Source: Lachnoclostridium phytofermentans
Lineage (GTDB): Bacteria; Bacillota; Clostridia; Lachnospirales; Lachnospiraceae
Assembly (NCBI GenBank): GCA_003526525.1
Contig: DPVV01000418.1
Span: forward strand, 1-6,172
DNA length: 6,172 bases
Reading direction: 5' to 3'
Of this stretch, positions 1 through 5,878 are shown piece after piece. The notes under the pieces are model-generated. The model made no database searches and was not told the origin of the DNA. It saw only the letters and a program-made list of their open reading frames with translations. Position numbers and translations under genes: made by a program. Position 1 is the stretch's first letter. The number at the start of each line of letters is the position of its first letter.

Positions 1-60
1 TGTGATTAAGATAATTTTTTTTATTCCTTTACAAAAGATACTCTGTTTTGGGCTCTTCCT

Positions 61-89
61 ATTATAACATGACATGTGCCATATCAAAA
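61..89 (-). promoter_or_regulatory. Candidate promoter reading left out of the window
   Basis: On the minus strand there is a perfect -10 TATAAT at 66-61. Two alternative -35 boxes are possible: TTGATA (87-82, spacer 15 bp, a little short) or TTTTGA (89-84, spacer 17 bp, poor match). It lies just past the secG terminator and points to the left edge. An AAAGGA sequence at 30-25 could be a ribosome binding site, but no ATG, GTG or TTG follows at a usable distance before the window ends. The gene it would serve is therefore outside the window. In many Firmicutes secG is followed by rnr (RNase R), smpB and ssrA, so rnr is a reasonable guess, but nothing here proves it. Confidence 0.45.
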
Positions 90-119
90 GAAAAAAGTGA
101 AAAGTATAACTATGACTTC

Positions 120-192
120 AAAAAAACGAGAATAAATGGAACCCCACCTTGAAGCTGACATGCTTCTCTTTGGAATCATCCACTTATTCTCG
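120..192 (-). terminator. Intrinsic terminator of the gpmI-secG unit, long nested hairpin
   Basis: It lies 31 bp after the secG stop. The minus strand carries a 14-bp stem with one G-U pair (192-179 with 140-127), followed at once by seven T (126-120). The 38-nt interior is also structured: ATTCCA pairs with TGGGGT (6 bp, two G-U), there is a symmetric 4x4 purine loop (AAGA opposite AAGG), then GAAGC pairs with GCTTC around a 6-nt loop. The whole 66-nt element can fold as one long rod. Position and U-tract make it a terminator for secG. The length and inner architecture are unusual for a plain terminator, so a processed small 3' RNA is possible. Confidence 0.75.
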
Positions 193-223
193 CTTTACAT
201 TTCACTTATGTGTAATCAATTTC

Positions 224-469
224 CTATAAGCCCCAATTCATATTTAGAACTACAGAAATAACGATGAAAAGAGCTCCTAAAAGTTTTGTAATCTTTACAA
301 GCGCGCCCTCCATGGAACGTCCTTTGTTCTTGCCCCAATAAGTATCTGCAACGCCGTTGATTGAACCAGAAAGTCCTGCAGACTTACCTTCTTGCATTAA
401 AACAACAACTACTAATCCTAAACAGATGAGAACGTATACAACTGTAAGTATTGCTCTTAATATTTCCAT
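224..469 (-). CDS. secG: Protein translocase subunit SecG
   Basis: Small membrane subunit of the SecYEG channel, which exports unfolded proteins with SecA; SecG assists SecA-driven translocation. The 81-residue product has the family layout: a first membrane segment (about residues 3-25, ending VVVVLMQEGKSAGL), a short loop with the characteristic Q-E-G-K-x-A-G-L motif and a small-residue stretch (SGSINGVADTYWGK), then a second membrane segment (about 60-78). The start is chosen as the ATG at 469: a perfect AGGAGG at 483-478 stands 8 nt before it. A GTG three codons upstream (478) lies inside that ribosome binding site and cannot be the start. It follows gpmI by 79 bp, a common Firmicute pairing. 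A possible own promoter lies in that gap and the terminator follows 31 bp after the stop. Identification is firm. Confidence 0.95.
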   Translation of the reverse strand: MEILRAILTVVYVLICLGLVVVVLMQEGKSAGLSGSINGVADTYWGKNKGRSMEGALVKITKLLGALFIVISVVLNMNWGL

Positions 470-499
470 CAATAACACCTCCTAAAAGTCACACTGAAT

Positions 500-528
500 A
501 TTTTACCACAATCACGGAAATAAGACAA
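500..528 (-). promoter_or_regulatory. Possible internal promoter for secG
   Basis: In the 79-bp gap between gpmI and secG the minus strand reads TTGTCT (528-523), a 17-bp spacer, then TAAAAT (505-500). The -10 differs from TATAAT at one position; the -35 has only the TTG half well conserved. Transcription would begin near 493, about 10 nt before the AGGAGG. No terminator is visible between the two genes, so secG is probably also read through from gpmI. Confidence 0.4.
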
Positions 529-548
529 GTAGTAACTGATTTTGGAAT

Positions 549-2093
549 TTATTTTTTGATTAATAAAGATTTTCCAGTCATCTCTTTTGGTTGTTCCATA
601 TCCATCATTTCAATTAAGGTTGGAATGATATCAGCTAAACAGCCACCTTCTCTTAAGGTATGGGATTCATCGTAGTTTACTAAAATGAATGGAACTGGAT
701 TTGTAGTATGAGCTGTGAATGGCTCTCCATTTGTATAGTCTACTAACTGCTCTGCATTTCCATGATCTGCGCAGATAAACATCTGACCATCTACAGAAAG
801 AAGAGCATCATAAGCCTTACCTACACACGTATCTACTGCTTCTACTGCCTTGATTGCTGCATCAGAAATTCCGGTATGACCAACCATATCTGGATTAGCA
901 AAGTTAACGATGATAACATCGTATTTTAATGATGTGATTGCTTCTACTAATTTCTCCGCTACTGCATTAGCACTCATCTCAGGCTGAAGATCATAGGTTG
1001 CGACCTTTGGAGAATTCACTAGGATACGATCTTCTCCTTCGTTTGGTGCTTCCACACCACCATTAAAGAAGAAGGTAACATGAGCATACTTCTCTGTCTC
1101 AGCGATTCTAGCCTGAGTCTTTCCATGTGCTGCAAGATATTCTCCGAATGTATTTGTAATAGATACCTTTTCAAATGCTACGCTCTTATTAGGGATTGTA
1201 ACATCATACTCTGAGAAACAAACATAAGTAAGAGGTAATCTACCACTCTTACGAACAAAGCCGTCAAAATCATCAGTACAGAATGCTCTTGTAATTTCTC
1301 TTGCACGGTCAGGACGGAAATTAAAGAAGATAACGGAATCATCTGCTTTAATAGGAGCAATTGCCTTACCATCCTTAACTACTACAGTAGGTAGAACGAA
1401 CTCGTCATTTACACCTTCAGCATAGGAAGCAGCTACTGCTTCTACCGCATTCGTAGCAGTGGTACCTTCGCCATCTACTAAAGCAGCATATGCTTTTTCT
1501 ACACGGTCCCAACGATTATCACGGTCCATAACATAGTAACGTCCCATTACAGAAGCAATACGGCCTACGCCTAACTCTGCCATTTTCGCTTCTAGATCTT
1601 CCATAAAGCCCTTACCAGAGGTTGGCGCAGTATCTCTACCATCTAAAAACGCATGTACATAAACATTCTCTAAACCATGTTTCTTAGCAAGCTCTAATAA
1701 TCCATAAAGATGTGTAATATGGCTATGAACACCACCATCCGATAATAATCCGAATAAATGAAGTGCTGTATTATTCTTTTTACAATTCTCTATTGCTTTT
1801 AATAATTGTTTATTTTCAAAAAATTCACCATCTTTAATTTCTTTTGTGATACGGGTTAACTCCTGATATACTATTCTTCCGGCACCCATATTAAGATGTC
1901 CAACTTCAGAGTTTCCCATCTGTCCCTCTGGAAGACCAACTGCCATTCCAGAAGCATTTCCTTTTACATATGGATAGTCTTTCATCAATTTATCAAGAAC
2001 AGGCTTTTTGGCTAATGCTATTGCATTACCTTCCGTTTTCTCGTTTAATCCAAATCCATCCAGTATCATAAGTACGGTAGGTTTTTTGCTCAT
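549..2093 (-). CDS. gpmI: 2,3-bisphosphoglycerate-independent phosphoglycerate mutase
   Basis: Cytosolic glycolytic and gluconeogenic enzyme that interconverts 3- and 2-phosphoglycerate through a phosphoserine intermediate and two Mn(II) ions. The 514-residue length is normal for the family. Visible active-site elements: Asp12 (MILDGFG), the nucleophile Ser62 in GQMGNSEVGHLNMGAGR, His123 (DGGVHSH), Arg153-Asp154 (DGRDT), Arg185 and Arg191, Arg260 and Arg263 (FNFRPDR), Lys335, Asp402 and His406 (NPDMVGH), Asp443-His444 (CADHGN) and His462 (TAHTTNPVP). The phosphatase-like metal domain is split around the inserted transferase domain (about residues 77-310), as expected. The ATG at 2093 has AAGGAGA 7 nt upstream. 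A strong promoter at 2284-2257 gives it a leader of about 157 nt with two inverted repeats. No key residue is missing, and secG follows. Confidence 0.98.
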   Translation of the reverse strand: MSKKPTVLMILDGFGLNEKTEGNAIALAKKPVLDKLMKDYPYVKGNASGMAVGLPEGQMGNSEVGHLNMGAGRIVYQELTRITKEIKDGEFFENKQLLKAIENCKKNNTALHLFGLLSDGGVHSHITHLYGLLELAKKHGLENVYVHAFLDGRDTAPTSGKGFMEDLEAKMAELGVGRIASVMGRYYVMDRDNRWDRVEKAYAALVDGEGTTATNAVEAVAASYAEGVNDEFVLPTVVVKDGKAIAPIKADDSVIFFNFRPDRAREITRAFCTDDFDGFVRKSGRLPLTYVCFSEYDVTIPNKSVAFEKVSITNTFGEYLAAHGKTQARIAETEKYAHVTFFFNGGVEAPNEGEDRILVNSPKVATYDLQPEMSANAVAEKLVEAITSLKYDVIIVNFANPDMVGHTGISDAAIKAVEAVDTCVGKAYDALLSVDGQMFICADHGNAEQLVDYTNGEPFTAHTTNPVPFILVNYDESHTLREGGCLADIIPTLIEMMDMEQPKEMTGKSLLIKK

Positions 2094-2129
2094 AATTTAT
2101 TCTCCTTTTGTTCAATGTAGACTTATGTC

Positions 2130-2173
2130 ATACAATTTTTTAGCATGTCATATTACGGCGTTAAAAATTGTAT
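2130..2173 (-). repeat. Inverted repeat in the gpmI leader, proximal
   Basis: ATACAATTTTT (minus, 2173-2163) is complementary over 11 bp to AAAAATTGTAT (2140-2130) around a 22-nt loop. No U-tract follows, so it is not an intrinsic terminator. In RNA it would be a weak AU hairpin; in DNA it could be a protein site. The octamer ATGTCATA also occurs twice here on the plus strand (2125-2132 and 2145-2152), 20 bp apart. Function is unknown. Confidence 0.4.
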
Positions 2174-2200
2174 AACTTCATACGGTCAAATATTTCCTAT

Positions 2201-2243
2201 GTAGTGCTTTTTTCCTTTGTTAAAAAAATAGCAGAGGCACTAC
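2201..2243 (-). repeat. Inverted repeat at the 5' end of the gpmI leader
   Basis: GTAGTGC (minus, 2243-2237) pairs with GCACTAC (2207-2201). Between them a T tract (2228-2222) can pair with an A6 tract (2213-2208), leaving an 8-nt bulge (CTCTGCTA) and the loop AACAAAGG. With the predicted transcription start near 2250, this stem would begin about 8 nt into the mRNA. A 5'-terminal stem of this kind could protect the transcript or act as a small control element. That role is inference. Confidence 0.45.
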
Positions 2244-2256
2244 TTCATTCTTTTCT

Positions 2257-2284
2257 ATCATATCATGATTTATTCATTAGTCAA
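2257..2284 (-). promoter_or_regulatory. Promoter of gpmI (and probably secG)
   Basis: Minus strand TTGACT (2284-2279), 16-bp spacer, TATGAT (2262-2257). Each box differs from the sigma-A consensus at one position. Transcription would start near 2250, giving a leader of about 157 nt before the gpmI ATG. The -35 box lies inside decayed coding DNA left of the MATE remnant. The promoter shows gpmI can be transcribed without the transporter genes to its right. Confidence 0.75.
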
Positions 2285-2334
2285 GAGAATTTCTGTGTCA
2301 GCTACCCCTTTTAGCGTTTCAGAGGTACCTGTGC
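2270..2334 (-). pseudogene. Short open tail after the MATE remnant, origin unknown
   Basis: Shifted by one frame from the MATE remnant, the minus strand is open for about 20 codons (STGTSETLKG, then VADTEILLTNE) to a TAA at 2272-2270. It looks like an ordinary hydrophilic protein C-terminus and could be the far end of the deleted transporter joined to its beginning, or simply chance. I do not recognise the sequence. The gpmI -35 box lies within it. Confidence 0.2.
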
Positions 2335-2409
2335 TAATGTCATTGGGATTGCAAGTTTTATTATATTTCCCACTACACTACCTTTTGAAAAATCATTTGT
2401 TTAAGCCAT
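2311..2409 (-). pseudogene. N-terminal remnant of a MATE-family efflux transporter
   Basis: Reading the minus strand from ATG at 2409 gives M-A-stop and then, in the same frame, TNDFSKGSVVGN followed by IIKLAIPMTLAQ, then VPLKR and a stop at 2313-2311. The N-D-F-S-K-G-S-V and L-A-I-P-M-T-L-A-Q pieces are, from memory of the family, the typical start of clostridial MATE (MOP superfamily) sodium- or proton-driven drug exporters, up to the beginning of the first membrane helix. Codon 3 is TAA where one base change would give a Lys codon (AAA). After Gln27 the similarity stops, and none of the roughly 430 further codons is present. A strong promoter and palindrome lie upstream. The gene is dead: early stop plus loss of the body. 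Confidence 0.75.
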
Positions 2410-2442
2410 GTTATTTTCGACCTTATTTCTGTCTTGATACGC

Positions 2443-2481
2443 AATTACGGAAGGGTACTATTAAAATACCCTTCCGTAATT
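2443..2481. repeat. Perfect 15-bp inverted repeat at an orphan transcription start
   Basis: The arms at 2443-2457 (AATTACGGAAGGGTA) and 2467-2481 are exact reverse complements around a 9-bp AT-rich centre. No T tract follows on either strand, which argues against an intrinsic terminator. The right arm overlaps the -10 box of the promoter at 2507-2479 and the predicted start point lies inside it. This is the position of a classical repressor operator. In RNA it would be a hairpin at the extreme 5' end. It precedes the MATE remnant, so it was probably that gene's control site. Confidence 0.7.
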
Positions 2482-2507
2482 CTAGACCCCTTAATTTATT
2501 CTGTCAA
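2479..2507 (-). promoter_or_regulatory. Strong orphan promoter upstream of the MATE remnant
   Basis: Minus strand TTGACA (2507-2502, perfect), 17-bp spacer, TAGAAT (2484-2479, five of six). Predicted start is near 2472, inside the 15-bp inverted repeat. The first downstream reading frame is the broken MATE gene, whose ATG lies about 63 nt further. If still active it would make a short RNA or read on into gpmI, since I see no terminator between. Confidence 0.7.
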
Positions 2508-2615
2508 GTTTCTCACTTTCTGTAAACCTAAAATGAAAGCTTAACATAAGAGTACAACTAGTAAAACATATAACATAAAGTTTGACAATTCCTACTCAAC
2601 CAAATTTTTAGTAAT

Positions 2616-3482
2616 CTATTTAATCAGCAATAAAAACGTCCCAAGTACAATGGAAGCTAATCCAATAAAGGCTTTCTTACTTAGTTTTTCTTTAAATACA
2701 AAACAAGAAAAAGCAATCGTGACTACGATACTTAATTTGTCAATAGGTACAACCACACTAGCTGGTCCAGTCTGTAGCGCTCGATAAAAACATAACCAGG
2801 AACCGCCTGTTGCAAGACCGGATAAGATTAAAAACAACCAACTTTTCCGTTCTATATATTTTATAGTATTTTGCTTCTTGGTTATAAACACCACAATCCA
2901 AGCCATAATTAATACAACAACGGTACGAATTGCAGTTCCTAGGTTGGAATCGACATGTTCAATTCCAACTTTCCCAAGTATAGAAGTTAAACTGGCAAAG
3001 ATTGCAGAACCAAATGCGTATAGGATCCATGCTTGCTTTTCAGTTTTCTTATTCTTTTCACCCTGTTTCTTTTCTATCATCAGGTAGGTGCCTATTGCGA
3101 TAAGGATATAAGCAATAGCCTTAATTACAGTTACACTTTCATGAAGAAATAGAAAAGCGAAGCAAAACGTCAATACCGTACTGGACTTATCAATTGGAGT
3201 TACTTTATTAATATCTCCAAGTTGCAATGCCTTAAAATAACATAACCATGAAGCACCGGTAGATACCCCTGATAATATTAAAAATACCCAGGACTTAACA
3301 GCTATATTACCAATACCCCCTTGGCTATTCACAAGGAATACCATAATCCATGAGAAGATGAGAACTACAATTGTTCTTAATGCTGTTGCAACATTCGAAT
3401 CTGTATTTTTAATTCCACACTTCGCTAAAATAGCTGTCAAGCCTGCAAATAACGCTGATAAAAATGCAAATAATATCCACAT
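2616..3482 (-). CDS. EamA/DMT-family transporter, ten membrane helices
   Basis: Integral membrane protein of the drug/metabolite transporter superfamily (two EamA domains, related to RhaT and YdcZ-like permeases). The substrate cannot be read from sequence. The 288 residues hold about ten hydrophobic helices. The duplication is very clear: residues 1-120 align with 151-270 at a constant offset of 150, with pairs such as TDSNVATALRT/VDSNLGTAIRT, KSWVFLILSG/KSWLFLILSG, GASWLCYFKALQ/GGSWLCFYRALQ and VTPIDK/VVPIDK. A short charged linker (137-150, KKQGEKNKKTEKQ) joins the halves. The ATG at 3482 is fixed by an in-frame TAG three codons earlier. Its ribosome site is poor: AAGG only 2 nt away, or GGTGG about 13 nt away. 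A promoter lies at about 3572 with a 22-bp repeat array behind it. No convincing terminator follows. Family call firm, function open. Confidence 0.9.
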   Translation of the reverse strand: MWILFAFLSALFAGLTAILAKCGIKNTDSNVATALRTIVVLIFSWIMVFLVNSQGGIGNIAVKSWVFLILSGVSTGASWLCYFKALQLGDINKVTPIDKSSTVLTFCFAFLFLHESVTVIKAIAYILIAIGTYLMIEKKQGEKNKKTEKQAWILYAFGSAIFASLTSILGKVGIEHVDSNLGTAIRTVVVLIMAWIVVFITKKQNTIKYIERKSWLFLILSGLATGGSWLCFYRALQTGPASVVVPIDKLSIVVTIAFSCFVFKEKLSKKAFIGLASIVLGTFLLLIK

Positions 3483-3571
3483 ATCCTTCTACTTTCCACC
3501 GATTCGTTTCAATGCACCAATCGAATTGATTTCCTTTCTGTATCCTATGAAATAACTAATTCGTTAATGCC

Positions 3572-3600
3572 ATTATAATTTTAATACAACCGATTAAAAA
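3572..3600 (-). promoter_or_regulatory. Candidate promoter of the EamA transporter
   Basis: The minus strand has a perfect -10 TATAAT at 3577-3572. At 17 bp upstream the -35 position is only TTTTTA (3600-3595), a poor match. The start would be near 3565, leaving a leader of about 82 nt. A strong -10 with a weak -35 is typical of activator-dependent promoters. The 22-bp repeat array begins exactly where an activator would sit. Confidence 0.5.
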
Positions 3601-3724
3601 AGCAACTATTTATTCGAAGTATTGCAACAGTTCTATAAGTGAAATCAACTTTTATGATGAGTATAATGCAACCGTACTATGAGTGTATTGCAACAGTCCT
3701 ATTAGTGTAATGCTGTTAAAAAAA
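3593..3724. repeat. Degenerate 22-bp tandem repeat array (five to six units)
   Basis: Units start at 3593, 3615, 3637, 3659, 3681 and 3703 with an exact 22-bp period. The best copies (3615, 3659, 3681) share a core of the form GAGTgTAtTGCAACaGT followed by nCTAT. GCAAC falls in the same column of the units at 3602, 3624, 3668 and 3690. The unit at 3637 is degenerate with a one-base shift, the 3593 unit keeps mainly GCAAC, and the 3703 unit is half a copy ending in the A tract next to metG. No spacers are present, so this is not a CRISPR array. It fills the gap between metG and the transporter promoter. 22 bp is about two helical turns, so each copy presents the same DNA face, as expected for a regulator-binding array. 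Confidence 0.75.
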
Positions 3725-3729
3725 TAAGA

Positions 3730-5715
3730 CTATCGTTCAAACTGGCTTGGATGCTTTGCAAAAAAATCAACTCTTGGCTCCAAATACTTAAGCTCATGTT
3801 CCTTTTCTGATGATATAAAATAAGATAGAGGTTCAAACACGTGATCCCACGAAAAGAACTCTTCTCCAACATTTAGATATTCTTGTATCATTTCACAACC
3901 TCTTGGTGCAATAGGATGAAGTAATATGGAAGTGGTACGTACACCATGGAAGCAATCAATTAATAGTTGTTTTAATATCTCTTTATCTGCAGATTCCTGT
4001 GCTATCTTAATACCATTCGCCCAACGTTTATTCATAGAACGAATATAAGAATCTAATACATACGTAATACTATGAAACTCATGGCGGTACATATGCTCTT
4101 CATAGGTTAAGATAGCATCCTTCGCCTCATCGATTACTTCCTGACTTACAGCTCCAATTGGAAGCTTTCCATCAAAATCAGATTGTACCTGATAAAAACA
4201 GGAACGAATCAAACGGTTAAACACATTCGTAAGAAGATTACCATCCTTTAATACCGGATCTGCACCAGTTTGTTTATCTTTTGGCAAATATACCTGTGGC
4301 ATAAAACTAACACTCTTATTCGCTAACCCTAAACTTAAGAAATGGATTCTAAGCTGCTCATCAGTATAATAATCAAGAAGCTCACCAGCCATCGGAGGCT
4401 TGACATCTGAACTGCTACTTGCCTTTTTATCCATAAATAAAATATGATTATTGGCAACAAGCATTGGAAGTTTTACTTTTGTCATATCAATTTGATTTGC
4501 ATCTTCACTAAAGAGAACAGCAAACATCGCCATCTCAGCAATTCCATAAAAGTAAATATTATCTTCACCAATAAATTGATACACTTCACTATCCTCATGA
4601 AGGAAATAATCCTTCCATAAATCCTCGTCCTTCCCTTGAAGTCTTAGATATCCTCTGGTAAATGAAATTGGTGCCCAGAGAGATTCTGGCCATACCCAAA
4701 AGGTCAAATCTTTTTCACCCGGTACCGGTACTCCCCATTCGATATTTCCTGTTAAACGAAATGGTACTAATGTTTTACCGGTACGATAGCGAAGCCCTTC
4801 TGCAGCTAAGATATCTTTTGCTCTATCTCTATCGTTTAGATTTTTAAACACAAAGGTTACAGAAGACTTCTTCTCCTCATTAATAGTCTCATGTGTTGGA
4901 AGTTTTTCTTCTAATTCCTTTAAATCCTCAATTTGCTTTTTTAATACATAAATTACAGGTGCTTTTAAAAACTCTTCGATTGTATTAAGTAAATACTTTC
5001 GTGATACCGTATTCTTTCTCAGCCAATCAATCCTAGTCTGAAGCATTTCTGTACAGTCTTCTAATCGAAAGTACCAGTTACTAACCTCTTTCATGATTGG
5101 GGTTTTCCCAGATAATGTACTTTTGGGGTTTATCAAGTCACTTGGCATATATTGATGCCCTAGGGAACATTCGTCTGCATAACCATGTTCGGATTGGCAA
5201 CCTTCAATCGGACATTGGCCTACAACCTGTCTACCATTTAAGAACACATTGAAATCAGGGTCATAAAATTGTGTTGTTGTTAGTTTTTCTAAAAATCCTT
5301 GTTCTTCTAACTTTGAAAATACTTCTTCTGAAACCTTCTCGTGAATTTTACCAGCCTCTCCTAATGCTGAGGCTGCATAAAGGTTTGGAGCTATCTGATA
5401 TTTTTCGAGTACTTCTTTTTGTTTTTCATGATTCCCACGAACATAATCCATAATGGAACCAATATCCGAATTCTCTTCTTTTCTTTTGCGATAACTTTCT
5501 AAGATAGGAGAACCATAACAATCAGTTCCCGAAACAAATATTACATTTTCTTCTCCGATTCGATCTCGTAGAAACCTTGCAAAGGTATCGGCATGAACAA
5601 ACATGCCACCAACATGGCCAAAATGAAGTTCTTTATTGCCATAAGGCATACCTGCTGTAACAACTGCGCGTTTTGGAAATACAGGACGCGTCTTCTCAAT
5701 CTTTAATTCAGACAT
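3730..5715 (-). CDS. metG: Divergent methionyl-tRNA synthetase (class I)
   Basis: Cytosolic enzyme that attaches methionine to tRNA(Met) using ATP. The T-box leader with a Met specifier supports this specificity. In the 661 residues: Rossmann start with MPYGNKELHFGH (HIGH motif as H31-F-G-H34); GTDCYGSP (63-70); zinc knuckle C168-x4-C173-x9-C183-x3-H187 in the connective peptide; SNWYFRL (212-218); WGVPVPG (327-333); VWPESLWAPISF (341-352); FIGEDNIYFYGI (381-392); then K431-A-S-S-S435 where KMSKS is expected; an alpha-helical anticodon domain (about 450-620). Residues about 235-320 hold a charged segment much longer than usual MetRS enzymes have before WGIPVP. There is no C-terminal Trbp111-like domain. 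The ATG at 5715 is chosen because AGAGGTGA ends 7 nt upstream; a further 19 upstream codons are T-box RNA. Another, standard MetRS may exist elsewhere. Family certain, exact role slightly less so. Confidence 0.88.
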   Translation of the reverse strand: MSELKIEKTRPVFPKRAVVTAGMPYGNKELHFGHVGGMFVHADTFARFLRDRIGEENVIFVSGTDCYGSPILESYRKRKEENSDIGSIMDYVRGNHEKQKEVLEKYQIAPNLYAASALGEAGKIHEKVSEEVFSKLEEQGFLEKLTTTQFYDPDFNVFLNGRQVVGQCPIEGCQSEHGYADECSLGHQYMPSDLINPKSTLSGKTPIMKEVSNWYFRLEDCTEMLQTRIDWLRKNTVSRKYLLNTIEEFLKAPVIYVLKKQIEDLKELEEKLPTHETINEEKKSSVTFVFKNLNDRDRAKDILAAEGLRYRTGKTLVPFRLTGNIEWGVPVPGEKDLTFWVWPESLWAPISFTRGYLRLQGKDEDLWKDYFLHEDSEVYQFIGEDNIYFYGIAEMAMFAVLFSEDANQIDMTKVKLPMLVANNHILFMDKKASSSSDVKPPMAGELLDYYTDEQLRIHFLSLGLANKSVSFMPQVYLPKDKQTGADPVLKDGNLLTNVFNRLIRSCFYQVQSDFDGKLPIGAVSQEVIDEAKDAILTYEEHMYRHEFHSITYVLDSYIRSMNKRWANGIKIAQESADKEILKQLLIDCFHGVRTTSILLHPIAPRGCEMIQEYLNVGEEFFSWDHVFEPLSYFISSEKEHELKYLEPRVDFFAKHPSQFER

Positions 5716-5751
5716 AAAAAAATCACCTCTTGCGTTATATTTAGCAAGGGG
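5716..5751 (-). terminator. T-box-controlled terminator hairpin, also masks the metG ribosome site
   Basis: CCCCTTGC (5751-5744) pairs with GCAAGAGG (5733-5726) with one mismatch around a 10-nt loop. TGA and seven T (5722-5716) follow, running straight into the ATG at 5715. The CCCCTT portion is also needed by the antiterminator, so the two folds exclude each other. The 3' arm contains the AGAGG of the metG ribosome binding site, so the same hairpin could also block translation. Confidence 0.85.
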
Positions 5752-5878
5752 CGAAGGAATTCGCGGTACCACCCTATTTCATTGATACGTCACCATATCA
5801 ATCTCATCAAGTACACTAAGATACTCTAGTCCTGTAACGGGGACAAACGTCATAGCATCAATAATATTAGGAATCAAG

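Noticed and set aside
1..223. tmRNA or SRP RNA gene near secG
   Set aside because: No tmRNA ends or tag region, and no SRP domain IV core, could be found in this stretch.
470..478. GTG at 478 as secG start
   Set aside because: The GTG overlaps the AGGAGG ribosome site that is ideally spaced for the ATG at 469.
451..675. Plus-strand frame antisense to the gpmI end and secG start
   Set aside because: It is the complement of the strongly supported gpmI and secG genes and has no start signal.
2443..2481. Bidirectional terminator
   Set aside because: There is no T tract on either strand, and the arm overlaps a near-consensus -10 box.
2485..2501. MerR-type promoter with a dyad between -35 and -10
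   Set aside because: The spacer is a normal 17 bp and not palindromic; the dyad is downstream.
2265..2525. Plus-strand open frame of 86 codons in the intergenic gap
   Set aside because: No ribosome binding site, and composition unlike a protein. It runs antisense across the MATE remnant, the palindrome and two minus-strand promoters.
3593..3724. CRISPR array
   Set aside because: Units are contiguous with no unique spacers, degenerate and few, and there is no cas gene in view.
3690..3724. Terminator for metG formed by AACAG/CTGTT near the T tract
   Set aside because: On the minus strand the T tract comes before the stem rather than after it, so it does not have intrinsic-terminator order.
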